From: Heterobilharzia americana
Lineage: Eukaryota; Platyhelminthes; Trematoda; Strigeidida; Schistosomatidae
Length of the DNA stretch: 64,000 bases
NCBI GenBank assembly: GCA_944470555.2
Contig: OX104127.1
Coordinates: 29,279,661 to 29,343,660 of the forward strand
Reading direction: 5' to 3'
Shown here: positions 49,166 to 60,778 of the stretch, in pieces
Layout of the letters: each line of letters opens with the position of its first letter
Numbering within the stretch: the first letter of the stretch is position 1
Translations under genes and position numbers: made by a program
The notes under the pieces: generated by a model
The model's input: the letters and a program-made list of their open reading frames with translations, nothing else
Told to the model about the DNA's origin: nothing
Database searches by the model: none

Positions 49166-49759
49166 TCGGAGGTATAACTCAAAAGCCTAAGGTCAACTTC
49201 CTGATCTAATGAGCCACAGCTCCGGTATATGCTTTACGGATGAGTCAGCCTTTTCCTCACGTTAAGCTCACTACGAGCCCTGATGTTAAACAAATTACGC
49301 ACTTTTTAGAAGACAGGAAAATCGGATTCCCCATGGAATAACCACGACTTGAACCGGACCCATTTCTTCACCTGCTTCAGCTTGTTACATGTACAACTAA
49401 CCCATTGAACTTTTACTGAGAAGTCTCCTAATTCGAATATACTATAGTAGGTGGCCTTCTGACTAGTAGAGAGATTATCAACATTGTTGACTACATATGT
49501 ATTCCAGTGCAAACACCAAAAGGGTTTAATATCAGACACATCCCCCAAAATAAAATAAGAGTATGCTATTGTCTATTTCGTAAAGATTAGTCGAGACGTT
49601 TTAGTCGAAGATTATAACTTAAGTTGTATGCATCTATTTTGTTCGTTATTTTTCCAGTTTTAAATAAATGTATTCCAACAAATTCTCATCCCACTATGCT
49701 ACTGAAACAGCGTACTCGTGATGCAACGTTTTCATGTCATTATTTGCGTTGATTTTCAG

Positions 49760-49924
49760 ATGGGAGAAAAAGAACTCATGATGGCACATTTATCGAACAG
49801 CTCCAAACAGTACCATAACGATACGCTCATTTCCCATAGAATGAAAATAACAGAAGCCGAGATCCAAAAGCATTCAGGGTACAATGGGAACTTCAAGCTT
49901 ACGAACGTGAAGTTTGAGAAATAA
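49760..49924 (+). CDS. Candidate terminal exon, unknown protein
   Basis: A 54-codon open frame begins directly after a good splice acceptor (gcgttgattttcag, ending 49759) and ends at TAA (49922-49924). The product is hydrophilic, with EKELMMAHLSNSSKQY in the first half and AEIQKHSGYNGNFKLTNVKF near the end. If real it is the last coding exon of a plus-strand gene whose other exons were not found, or a first exon by coincidence of ATG. I do not recognise the family. Its composition is less AT-biased than the flanks, which mildly favours coding. Confidence 0.3.
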   Translation: MGEKELMMAHLSNSSKQYHNDTLISHRMKITEAEIQKHSGYNGNFKLTNVKFEK

Positions 49925-49984
49925 GTTATTAGCTAGCTCTCAATATTTCCGTAGACTCCTGCTAAGACTATCTAAAGTTAGATT

Positions 49985-50400
49985 GTCAATAACAACATGA
50001 GACCTATCATTATTGCGTAGTGGTCCAAGTTGCCACACCTCATATCACAACATCAAGTTAGAAAGCACTAAAATGAGAGATGAAGAAATGAAGAAAGCAG
50101 TCGAAAGTGTTAGGAAGTAGTAAAAAGATAAGGAGTAAGAAAATGCTGAATTCAGTATAACGATTAAGATAATGTTTGAATACATTTACGCCATTGGGAT
50201 TGCTTCTGAGCCAAGTCACCTAGTTTCTAACCAATGGCTTCTATTGTCAAGAGGACCCCAACCGGGAAATCTACACCTTCCTACACAGGTAAGACTAACA
50301 TTCAAAGATTTAATGAGTTGATGCCATGTTTTAGTTTAGTTGCCCCCAACCTTTTAATAGCCTAAGGTCGTTGCAACTGGTATTGTTCGACAGGATAAAG
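49985..50400 (-). pseudogene. RTE family B 3' fragment
   Basis: The 3' UTR part (ttattgcgtagtggtcc, agttgccacacctcat) and the adjoining blocks (ccatgttttagt, gaggaccccaacc) match the family B copy at 51.74-52.1 kb in order. It is heavily diverged and 5'-truncated, with no frame left. The 3' end near 49990 has aataacaacatgag where family B has a tail of ATG-like triplets. Confidence 0.65.
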
Positions 50401-51434
50401 GGCGAGAATGTATACTTTGCTAACCCTTAGGGCTTTACAAAAGGTTCAGAAGATTACGTTAGCTTTCGTTCTAATATATTTGATGAGAATATACTATGCC
50501 TCATATTTCAGTTAAGATGGAGGAGAAGGAAGAAGCTTGAACCAACTCACAATTCATAGGCAATCCACCAAAACCTAGTGAAGACAATTATCCGTATTAC
50601 GACCAGATCGATAGTGGTGACGTGATAAACGTACCGAAATATGTTGTATCTTTAAAAGGATTACATTAAAGTTGCAGCACACGAATTATTTGGAACACTC
50701 CATCGTAGTATTTTTCTCATTTCCATAAAAAATTTTAGTTCCTCAACTAATATCAACGTACATGAGACGATGGCCATCGTGATATTATCTCCTTCCACGA
50801 TTCAAGATGTCTCAAAAATAAACAGTACGTTATCTCAGACAATACCTTTTCACATCGTAAATTAAATGAAGCACGTTATGGAGTGTGTAATGAAAATGAC
50901 ATCAATGTGGGAAGAAATTCTCAACCTGGTTAGGAATACAGAGAGAGTTGATGGTGCCGTACTCCTTATAGGCAATTCAGCTGCTAATCACCGAGGCTGG
51001 AAGTAAGTTACGTGGATCGAAATTTGCGGATAATCTTGTAGACGAACGGATATAAAATTAAAATACAGTGACCAAAGATGTGACTGTCTGACATGTCACA
51101 TCAAAAAATTATCACGTCATGGTTTCACAACAAACACGTTCGTTTTGGAAGTAGTGAGAAAAGAACTTCAACGAAGAGAACTTCCTATTTATTCGTTAGT
51201 CTCTATATACGGATGGCACAGACGAGATGAAACCACTTGTGATGGGTTTGGAACACACATTCCAAAAATGAAAACGTGTAGGCAAAAGATAGCAATGAAT
51301 AACAGTGCCTGCGCTGTATGTATATATAACAATGTAAATACTTTCAAAATAAACTTTTCCCTAATTTGACTTCCTGGGTCTATTTTGTCAGCACCTTCTC
51401 AGTAATCTTTTAGCACTTATCGAATGACTGATCC
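50401..51434. other. AT-rich intergenic
   Basis: No supported gene. A 42-codon plus frame at 50878-51006 (with VLLIGNSAANHRGW) ends at a donor-like gtaagt but has no family match. Confidence 0.35.
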
Positions 51435-51730
51435 TGATTAACAAAATCAACGTAGAACCTCGTGTATAGGTGCATCACTTCAATTTGCCACAATCCACAG
51501 TAGTATGAAAGGAACAGGTGGGTGAAAAAGTGATTTCAAAGTAGATAAAGTAATTTGGGACAATAAAAATTTGAGGATAACAGTTAGTGTGAATATTCAA
51601 GCTTTAGATGCCAAGGAGTGAATACATCTGCACCACTCTGGCCGATTCTCAGCCACCTCACCAAGAGTCATCAACCACTGATTCCTATCATTTCCAGGAC
51701 CACAGTCAGCTAGTATACATCTACCAATAC

Positions 51731-52935
51731 ATCATCATCATTATCAACATAGGACCAGGCATTACTGCGTAACGGTCCGAGTTGTCACGCCTCACGTCAG
51801 TTCATCAAGTGGAAAGGTAGTGAGGTGAAGGATGAAGATAAGAAAATTCAGTCAAAAGAAATATAAAGTACGAGAAGAAAGGAAAGAGGAGTGACAAAAT
51901 GGTGAGATTCGGTATAGTGTTGTTAAGATGAGGATAATGTATGTATACATCTGCGCCACTGACTTCGGTTCTGAGCCATATCACCTAGGGTCTCCAACCA
52001 CTGGTTCTTATTGTCCCGTGGACCCCAACCACCTAGTCTGCATCGTTCTACATGGCTTAAACCAACTGTCAGAGACTTCATACATTGGTGCCATGTTTTA
52101 GTCTGGCCACCTCGGGCCTTTTTCCAGCCTGGACCCACCTCAGCCAACATTGTGTGACGAGGCAATCGGTGACTAGGCATACGTAGTACGTGTCCCAACC
52201 ATCTCAGTCGATGAAGGTTCATAACCTCGTCAACTGACTTACCTCTTCTCCCAAAAAATCTACACCTAACTTCTGCATTACTCACATGGTGACACCGAGG
52301 AATACGTCCTATACCACGAAGGCAGGCAACTGTGGTCAAACACCTCAAGCCTTTTTATATCTTCCACTTTCAATGGCCATGTTTCACAGCCATACAGTAG
52401 AACAGACCGGACTGCTGTGCAGTACACGCAACCCTTAATAGACAAACGAATATCACGGCGGCGCCATAGGTGGCGCAAATTGGCAAAAGCCAATCGAGCC
52501 TTTTGTGTCCGTGCAGAAATCTCATAGGCAACTAACCCACCGGGGTTGATCCTACTTCCCAGGTAAGTGAAGTGGTCAATACACTCAACCACTTCACTCT
52601 CTGTTGTTAGCCGCGGTACCACTGAAGACCAGTCCTGGAGCAAAAGTTTGCATTTGGGTGATGAAAATCGCATCCCAAACATTTTCAAATTCCCACTCAA
52701 AGTGTTCAGAAGACTGCATCTTGTCAGCGTCTTCACCTAACAGGACTATGTCATCTGCATATTCTAGATCTAAAAAAAATTCACCTGTGATTGGGTCAAC
52801 GTTTGTGTAATTCGGTGACGAGAGAGAAACCTCCATAAAAATATCTATGATAAAATTAAATAAGAATGGAGATAGTGGGCATCCTTGACGGACACCACTT
52901 GATGAGTATAGCTCCCTGGACAACTCGCCATAGGC
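51731..52935 (-). mobile_element. RTE family B retrotransposon inserted in family A copy
   Basis: A 1.2-kb 5'-truncated element bounded by an 11-bp direct repeat, tctaccaatac (51720-51730 and 52936-52946). Its 3' end (minus strand) is a GAT-rich tail (atcatcatcattatcaac on the plus strand from 51731). Its 5' end breaks into the RT just upstream of SSGVRQGC. This is the structure left by target-primed reverse transcription: target-site duplication, 3' tail, 5' truncation. Confidence 0.85.
51923..52930 (-). pseudogene. RTE family B reverse transcriptase and C-terminus
   Basis: SSSGVRQGCPLSPFLFNF, then LEYADDIVLLGEDADKM (catalytic YADD intact) at 52780-52730, KCKLLLQDWSSVVPRL, FTYLGSRINPGGL, WRRRDIRLSIKGCVY, SVLLYGCETWPLKVEDIKRL, a shift, then VMNLHRLRWLGHVLRMPSHR, QTKTWHQCMKSLTVGLSHVE and the terminal RSQWRRCIHTLSSS. 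Frames change about three times, so it is not translatable as one protein, but motifs are well kept: a fairly young copy. Confidence 0.8.
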
Positions 52936-53672
52936 TCTACCAATACGTCTCAGACCAACAGTCAGACTATTCATCGACTGGCTCCACATCTTCGTCTGAT
53001 CATCCTGAGCTCCCCTTCAAACCCCATTCAACTTCCTCGAGAACGGCACGTCAAGGTAGATGGCAGCTTGGCACACGCAACACATGTTTAAGCCATCTCA
53101 CTCAACTAAGGTTTACAACCTCATCAATCGACTTGCCTTACCCATTGCCCATTACCTTACGCCTGACCTCAACATGGCTCACATGATCAATCCACTAAAC
53201 GTGAACAATCCATCGCACATACCTATCATCGAAACTCCGTAACCACTTCATATCTTCTACTTTTAATGACCATGTCTCACGGCCGTATAACAGAACAGAA
53301 CGGATTGCAACGCAATATATCCTTCCCCTACTCTGAAGTCGGATATCTTACAAGTAAGAGCCAGGGATGGCGCAAGTTGGCAAACGCCGAATCCACCTTC
53401 TCTATCCGAGCTGAGATTACGTCAGCAACCACCTAGTCCGAGTTGCTGCAGCTCACCAAGTAAGTGAAATGGTTGACATATTTCACTGCTTCACTCCCTA
53501 ACGTCTAACTAGGAGTACTTTCAGCATACCAGTGCAAGGGCATTACCTTGCATTTGACAGATGCCAGAGGAACGCATCTGAACCAAAAACTCAGATTTCT
53601 GTTCAGCGCGTTCACAAGGCCTTGCATTGAGTTAGCACCTTCACCTAGCAGGACAATATCGTCTGCATACAC

Positions 53673-54019
53673 CATGCAGAATGCAACGGTGATTAGACAT
53701 ACACGTAAGAACAGATAGGGACAATCCGAATATTGCAAACTTCCAATTCAGTATTAAATAAACTGCGTTGTAAGCTGTTTATAACTGAGTCCATCACTAT
53801 TGAGAAGGAAACTAGGTAATTCACAATTCTTTCTTTGCAAATGAAAACCAGGAAGATGAACTCATTAACACATATACATTACGAATCGTCGTTCACACGA
53901 TTGAGGGGCATATAAACTTACAGGCAGACTGCAGTAGCGTTAAAGTTGAATTTCCGCTACACATATACTATGAACATAATAAACAGTACACCACTGCAGT
54001 ATCGCCAGAATGTGAACTT
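53673..54019. other. Intergenic
   Basis: Unique-looking sequence between the family A copy and the CR1-like relic; nothing recognised. Confidence 0.4.
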
Positions 54020-55040
54020 GATGGTTTCCGGTCTCCATCTGTAAGTTTTAAGTTTTTTTAGTTTTTGATCAGGTAGGCTTTCGTAGTAAGCAGGATCTTC
54101 TTTATCGCTCTGTTACTTTTATCTATGTTTAAATGTTTTCGCTGGTCGGTCTTCAAGAATGTGGGGTTACAGACCAATAACCTGTACTGCCCCTCGCTAT
54201 CAGCATTTTGGGTGAAAGCATCAGCAGTCAAAAGTTCTGTCGGCTCACAGCTCTGCGTGAGTAGCGAAGTCTTGGAGATAGACGATTCGGTGGTGGTTTT
54301 TAAACTGCTAGATCATGTCTTTTTGACATGAATGATTCCAAAGTGAGGAGGCTATTGTGATAATTTACCACGTTAATTAGTATCTGAGGTGGGGCGCTTT
54401 GGAATGAGATCACCGCTTATCCTGTGATAAGACTCCAAAAGGACATAATCAGCCCACTCTTTTTCCTGACGACAGTATAAATAGATCAAGGACTGTCTTA
54501 TTTCCTACCTTTTGATCACAGTCTAATATGTTGACCTCTCATGTAAAACATGACGTTACTGCTTGAAAAGTATACCCCAAATTATGTTTTGCGTGAGCAG
54601 GTCGTATAATCCGAAGCATTTTTCACGAAATTTGTGAAAATCATTTTTTAAAGACCCTAGCATTCAGCAGCCTTGGCACATGACACTTCATTATAAGCTG
54701 ATATTTTATTGGTATAATTACCTGTGATGACTACGTCCTTGTATCTTAACGCTTCGGGAAACAGAACCCTGTTTATCAAGTAGTAATGGAAACACCTGTC
54801 GTGGCTGCTAATTTCTAGACGCCACCTCCTGGACCAATCTACCACAGCATTTAAACCAACTCATTGGAGCCGTTCATCCTTATCATTATGAATAGGTCTT
54901 CAGAGCTTAGCATCGCCCACGAACGCGAGGATCGACGATGTAGCCGTTAGAGTTAACTCTCCCGTAGAGTTCGAAGAAAAGTGGACTTAAGAAATAAACC
55001 AGTACATCTCACCTATTCGTAATTTGCATCAAGGCACAAC
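54020..55040 (-). pseudogene. CR1-like non-LTR reverse transcriptase relic
   Basis: Minus-strand frames give LAFVGDAKL (for the FADD.K catalytic motif, with V-G in place of A-D), then VVDWSRRWRLEISSHDRCFH, ALRYKDVVITGNY and KISAYNEVSCAKAAEC, which follow the order L..WS..W.L..N..KC....YLGV.....F......A..+A. Further 3', in broken frames, HRISGDLIPKRPTSD fits the late RRLRGDLI block. Catalytic residues are lost. Confidence 0.6.
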
Positions 55041-55205
55041 TCCATTTACCCTTACTCCACCTTTCGGTGCAAATAAAGTCTGCTTCAGTTCTTAGATATG
55101 GTTGGCATACCCAGGCAGGAAGATGAAGGAGTTCTAAATTTATTTGTGGATTGTTCATAACATCATCCATAGACGAAGTCACAACAAAAGATAGAATATG
55201 TTGGT

Positions 55206-55711
55206 GATCTCAGTGGAAGTTTGGACTTGAACACTTCTTCGGTAGACGTAATCGAAGTTGCATCCGGTGATCTTTGAGTACCTCAGCAGCTCTACAGAAG
55301 GCTGATTTCTACTCAGCCTTAAGTCAAGCGTACAACACAGCTGGGCTATTAATCGCACTGCATTCGTGGTACCGGCATGTGCCAAAGTTGCCGCAAACAA
55401 TCCCCTCATGTACTACATCTGCAAGCACCAAATGCATTGTCAAGTTCTATTTTTTGGTGGCTTTGTACAGTCAGTCTTCAGAAGCCACCCCTAAGTAATT
55501 AACAAAGCCATATGTGATCCTCCCAAGCACTCGTCACAGTTAACTTCTAAACAATCATTTCCGCCGGGAGCCGTGTTGTATGCAGAAGCTGAACTTCGGG
55601 TTAAGTCGAAATCAGTCTTCCCTGGATCTGCTGAAACATTCTGCGCGCATCGGCTGCAACTTCGGTCCCTTTTACCAAAGAAGTTTTGAAGTCCAAACTC
55701 CCACTGAAATC
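55206..55711. repeat. Inverted pair of an unclassified repeat
   Basis: The left arm 55206-55346 and the right arm 55711-55563 (inverted) share gatctcagtggaagtttg / gatttcagtgggagtttg, ggctgatttctactcagcc / gactgatttcgacttaac and a final acaacac(a/g)gct. Identity is visibly about 70-75% over 140 bp, with a 216-bp spacer. No coding content was recognised. Confidence 0.6.
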
Positions 55712-57559
55712 TCCACAACCAACCGTGTCCATTCTGTTGTCTCGCTGTTTTTGCCGTTGTACCACTGGGTCAGGGCATCCGAGTTGGCATCACTCGAGCA
55801 CAAGCAAACACGAGTTTCCATCAAATTCACGCATAATCTGAAAGTTTGACGACAGGACTCATGAATCGTGATGCGCTGTTGACGTGAGTGCTATTTCTAC
55901 AGATCAGCTATTCATGACAAATGATATAACATAGTTGTAGGTCTATACGTGTGAATAGGCACTTGCACAATAGCCCTAGACCTCACTCTTGAGAGTTGCT
56001 GCGTTCCTCAGGAAAGGAAAAAAGCGTCAAAGTGATAAAGGTACTGTTGTCACTTCGAACAAATTCAAAAAGCGGTGGTTTACATTTATTTCCGGTGGCC
56101 TTAATATAATGGTAGTATTTGTTCCTGAATATACAAGCAAACATCATTTTACAGATAGGAATAAGTTACTACGTAATTTACATGTATCTTTATGGAAGGT
56201 AATCTCAATCCCCGACCATTCTGTCACTAGGAGATATAAGTGCTGCATGTTTATGTGGTGGAGCACCTCACAAAGATAAGTATGCAAAAATTTAAAAGTT
56301 GGGCGAGTGGAAGTAATGTCTTCGCATTGGCAAAAAACAATGTTTGTATCTCAGTCTCACATGTATTGCGTGGACAGCAAGCAATAAAACTTGAAGCTGA
56401 TACTTCCACAGTAATAGCTTGTACTCTTTACACGGTATAAGGATGAAAAGTTCGTGAGGGAATGTATACAAGTTGTTTGTTTATTGTACTTTGTTGATGA
56501 TTCCAGAAATGTATAAGTCGTGCATTTTAGTAACATTTGACACCAAAGACCCCCAATCCTGAGGAGCATTACGCGTGAGAGTCAAATATCGTCGTTTTTA
56601 TAACTCCGGCATCCGAAAGCCATAGACTTGTTAGAATGCGCCAAGTGGGCCTCCGAGACATCTTGTCCACCTTTTTCATGGGTTGTGATAGCCTCGTGTT
56701 CGGCAAACTTTAAACTTTCCCGGTCGCTTTCAGGATGGATCAATCCTATGTTTTGATAGCTATGAAGTTGTAGTCTAATGGACGTTCTTTGTTGCTGTTT
56801 GTTGCACTTAAATATTGAGAACTCAGTTGCACTGGCTACTTCCATGGAGGGCAGCTCCAGCCAACGTCTGTTCCTTAAATAATTAATTCTCGATGACGAT
56901 CAGGCCAATATTTAGAAGTGAATTGCTTTTCTACAGCGAGGAAAAACAGACAAGAAGGCGGGCGGAGAAGTATGCAAGAATTACGGCAAGAGGAGTGTTT
57001 TCTACGTTCATTTTTCTCCCTACTTAACTTTCCTAGCTATGACGTTTATTGTATGTGCTTCCTCTGTAAAATACTTAAGAAAATAAGCTTCATGATATCA
57101 CGTGGTGTAGAGCTCCCATTTTCGATTGCTATGTCGGGTGGGACAGAGCGTGATGTTAGTTTGAGGTGATAACCCACGAAAGTCTCCTCAGCGCTCCGTA
57201 AGAAAAGCCAGCGCCGGTGTTCTAGATGTCCCATTATACATTGGAAGGACCTAGTATTTGAGGTGTCATGAAGGATACCGTTGGTGCATTCGGTAAGCCG
57301 GGAAGTTTCCGGATGATAAGAAGTTAACTGGTAACCGAATAAATTCAGAGGTTGATTTTGAGGCCTCAATTTCAGCACGAAGTCAGTTTCACAACCGAGA
57401 AAATTTGACGGTGCGGAAATCAGCACGCAAACAGGATTTAAACGAGTTCACTGTGACGCTGTGTATGTGGTTGTACAGATAGTAACAACTGTTGTGTTGG
57501 AAATGAAACCCATCACTGGCTGCAAAAGTGAAGTTATGTGACACACTAGAGAAGAGTGT
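55712..57559. other. Intergenic with unexplained open frames
   Basis: Less AT-rich than the left part of the window. The longest frames (57046-57426 minus, 126 codons; 55989-56279 plus; 56582-56845 minus) match no family I can recall. They may be retrotransposon relics beyond recognition. No splice-site framing was found. Confidence 0.35.
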
Positions 57560-58570
57560 AAGATTAACTTTCATTCATCTCATCCTAAGTGTTTCTAGAC
57601 TTAAGGTTCTGCATCTGAATCTGTAGTTCTGTTTGCAATCGTGTCCTAGTCATCTAGCTGTAAAATACCCTTGGGCATCCTCCATTTTTTGTTTATCGTT
57701 TATGCGGATGCCACCCAATATAAGTCGACAACATTCTAATGTTGAACATGGATCGGTAGCTTGGCTTCTTTGGGGTGGAAGTTACAAACTATGCAACCCA
57801 TCAAGATCCCAGGTTCGCGAGTCTGTGATGCCACCTGTTCAGAGAATGTGAGGTCCCTCGGACATCTTAGTCCAAGGTCACATACACTTTTAAGAACGGG
57901 TAGTTTCGCGGACTGAAGATGTAGTTGGATGTTTACCGATGGAACATTAAAACCTATCCGCCCAGGTTTGATTGTTCTGAACTGAAGTTTCCAAGCAGTA
58001 GATCATGCGGATATCACACCAAGCTTCCTCTGTACTAGTGCTTGGAAGTGGGATAAATCATCGTGGGTAAATATCTATGCAACTTTTAAGTCACCAGAAA
58101 ACAAGAATGGTCCACCGTGTGTAAGGCATCTGTAGATGTCATCGACATATAAAGTAAGGAGAGGAGGACCTAATACACTGTCCTGAACAACACTAGAGGT
58201 GATTGGCCCAGGTTTTAAAATGTGTGAATCTACCTTCCTCACTTGAGCGCGATTACTGAGGAAAGACTTAATCCATCCTTATAATGGATAATCACTTCTC
58301 ATAAATATTGACTTACCTATCAACAGTAGGTGTTTAACTGCGTCAAATGCTTTTGAAATGTCTGGATAGGGTATAAGGACTAATTGGAGTCGGCCGCGCA
58401 TGGTGGTTATGGAGTTAAAGGAGTCAAGGTGGCAAGTTATACAGGACCCCATTTTAGATACCCACGTTGACTTTATGTGATGATTTCGCTACTAAGCATG
58501 TGGCCTGTGGCCGGTCTTGAACACAGAGATAATAATGATGATATCGATTCCTGAATTCGCGGGTAAGCAT
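57560..58570 (-). pseudogene. CR1-like non-LTR reverse transcriptase relic
   Basis: Minus-strand blocks in order: YPDISKAFDAVKHLLLIGKS (palm, for LD.SKAFD.V.H..L), GWIKSFLSNRAQVRKVDSHI, ITSSVVQDSVLGPPLLTLYV then DDI (for SGV.QGSVLGPLLF..Y.NDI), LKPGPI, VCDLGL and LTFSEQVASQ. The GSVLGP glycine is changed to D. The usual A/VDD motif is replaced by FSGDLKVA. Frameshifts and stops throughout. Confidence 0.75.
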
Positions 58571-59779
58571 CATTTTTGCAGGTATGGTTATTACATTTAG
58601 TGTCGAAAATATTTGATCAGGTTGTTCATAGCCCCTGTTTCGCTTCAGGTAGTGGCAGCCCCCAGGCTAAAAGAAAGACTTCCCATCACATGCAAGTGGT
58701 GCATGTTAAGCTACCCAATGAATTTTTGTGTTCACTTACAGATATAATAAAGCCTTCTGGCTGAAATGAAAATCACTTTTGATGAGCATATAAAGGCGTC
58801 ATGCAAAGAGGGGAAGCACATTGACAAGTTGGTTCCCACAGGAGTAGCGTTGGCCGATTCCCTCGAAGGTTTTCATTCAATAATAGCAATACGAAGTCAC
58901 GCATAAGTTTCAAAGGTATGCGTAAAATTACCGTGTAGGTTGGGTGTTTCTGGGGGAAGGTGGCTTCAACCTCCACTCATGCTCGTGTGCTTTCTCGCGA
59001 ATGTTCGACATGAGACGGTTGGCTATGAGGGATTTTCAGGAAACCCAAGGTTGTCTGGAGAATCTAGGGGATGTAGTCTCACTCTATAATTCCTCGTTCT
59101 TTAAGAGAAAATATAAGTTGGAGGGCTATTTGGGATTCCCTCCGATCTCCTTGACAGCTTCCTCGGAGCTAGTCGTTCAACGTTGTTGTGGCTCCGGGCT
59201 CGCGGTATTCTTGATATTAACAATAATAATTTATTTCGAACGATCAGGCAAGTGAACACAGCTGCCACTTTTACAGATGACACCTGAATTTTATCGTCGT
59301 CAGTGTAGATGGGGAAATAATAAAGGAAGTCGTCACAAAGTATACAGTCTCCCCGAGTATGCGCCTGTCTGGATACTACTAGTCAAGTTAAAGCGCCTTC
59401 ATCATCCAAAAGAAGTGAAAAGCAGCACGGACATCATCACTCAGTGTGAACAGAGACCTGGCCACGCTGATTACCCGTCAACATTCTTCAGCTAATATGG
59501 GTCACATCCTCGGTAAGGAAATACAGCACATCGGATATTTAGCATATGGAAAGCTGAAAGACTGCAGGTGTTGGATAAACTTGCACTGTCCACAGGCAGC
59601 ATGCGAGACAAGGTTTAAGTACATAGATGGACAGAGGAGACGATTTAGGAGCAGAACTGCATCTACGTTGTCATGTGGTGAAAAGAGATGTTTCAGGGCT
59701 ATACTGCTAAAAGCGGTCATCTAAATGGATTCAGCCAAAGATGCAACTGGCTCCAGCGACCATCATCATATTATAAACA
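58571..59779. other. Retrotransposon-like but unassigned sequence
   Basis: 58571-58980 may be the upstream part of the preceding CR1-like relic. An AAT-rich stretch at about 59218-59235 resembles the 3' tail of the other CR1-like pieces. Open frames at 58944-59255 and 59446-59724 were not matched to a family. Confidence 0.3.
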
Positions 59780-60065
59780 AACAAATAAATAAATATTTTC
59801 ACCCCCAAGTTATGAATTAAACACGGGAGAAGCCGGTTTATAGGTCTCATCAAATTGATGATTGCAGAGGAACATAAGGGTTTGAGCAGTTTTGAATAGT
59901 ACAGAGGGAGGACATTAAACTCTGTCGCGATACCAAGGGTCTAAATGTTATGAAAATAGCAAGAAAATATCACCTTACAGTACGTTCACGTCGTTCTGAG
60001 TTTAAATCATTCCTACTCAATTCTTATTTCACATCAAACGGCGCAGTATTCGGTGTTTGCGTTAT
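59780..60065 (-). mobile_element. CR1-like 3' end with (ATTT)n tail, copy 1
   Basis: Aligns over about 280 bp with 60779-61075. Both begin on the plus strand with AAAT units and share agaagcc(g/a)gttt, catcaaa(t/c)tgat and aaaatatcac(c/t)t. On the minus strand each ends in an ATTT-type simple tail, as CR1 elements do. Confidence 0.6.
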
Positions 60066-60665
60066 GAGTAGTTGACATGATACACCCATCTGCAAAACAC
60101 ATAGAAGCTGCTTTAGGATGCAGTGACAAGTTTGAACTTTGTATCAATGAGATAAAATCTTAGTTAGCTCCGAGGAGTGTTACATTACCGGGATATAAAG
60201 CTGAAAACGGTGAAGCAAAACCATTACCTGATGAAATTCTGACGGTTAAAATTGTGTCAGGGCTTGATCTCAAGAGAAGACTGCCACGGCTCTTATGTAG
60301 AACAGCAATCCGCGGTCGGTTGCTCAAACCTTTTAACGAGATAGTATCATCCTTTTGCAAGCTAGTTGGCAACCCCAAATTTAAGCGGACAAAGAAGGTG
60401 CATGAAACGTTCGATCACGCCAGAAAACTCCAAAACGACTGGGAGATGACTTCATTGTGTCTACTGATGCTGGTGATTATTGAATGAGCGCAGTTCTGAG
60501 ATAGACTGGAGGTGTAGTAAGATGGAGTATGCCAGCCATGTCCCGACATCTGCAGAACAGAAATATTCTATGACTGAAGAGTAATGTCCGGCGATAGTTT
60601 TGGCGCTTGATAAGTGTAGATTGTAGCTCCCCAGTCACCGCTTCCATAAACCTCTGCAGGGATAA
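60066..60665 (+). pseudogene. Gypsy LTR-retrotransposon RT/RNase H relic
   Basis: One plus frame reads KHIEAALGCSDKFELCINEI, a stop, then SVTLPGYKAENGEAKPLPDE, which follows Gypsy RT after the catalytic motif (H...V...L......N..KC.F....V.FLGY....G..P.P.K). RLLKPFNEIVSSFCKLVGNP and FKRTKKVHETFDHARKLQND match the connection (F....PL..L..K...F.W...C..AF..LK). After a shift, DFIVSTDAGDY fits the RNase H F.V.TDAS motif and YASHVPTSAEQKYSMTEE fits YASR.L..AE..Y...E.E. It is dead: stops, two shifts, no LTRs nearby. Confidence 0.7.
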
Positions 60666-60778
60666 AGAAAGTTTGAGACCTCAGAAGAAAGCTACAGCGC
60701 TGTACGTCGCGACTGCAAGGGTATTACTTCACGACCAGTCAGATAACAAGGGGAAAAACTTTTTAGCAGACTTCTTAA

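Larger units (their letters stand above)
51435..53672 (-). mobile_element. RTE family A retrotransposon, 5'-truncated, split by an insertion
   Basis: The 3' portion is at 51435-51730 and the rest at 52936-53672. Both parts align with the 36.43-37.45 kb copy almost base for base: gaatattcaagctttagatg at 51589-51608, and the blocks from ctcagaccaacagtcagac to 53660. The copy is 5'-truncated at about 53672 in the RT just before VYADDIVLLGEGANSM, so YADD is intact here. It cannot encode a whole protein. Confidence 0.85.

Noticed and set aside
50878..51006. 42-codon plus-strand frame ending at a donor-like gtaagt
   Set aside because: Too short, no acceptor partner and no family resemblance.
57046..57426. 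126-codon minus-strand open frame
   Set aside because: Long for the region but shows no motif of any gene or transposon family I know; not called as a gene.
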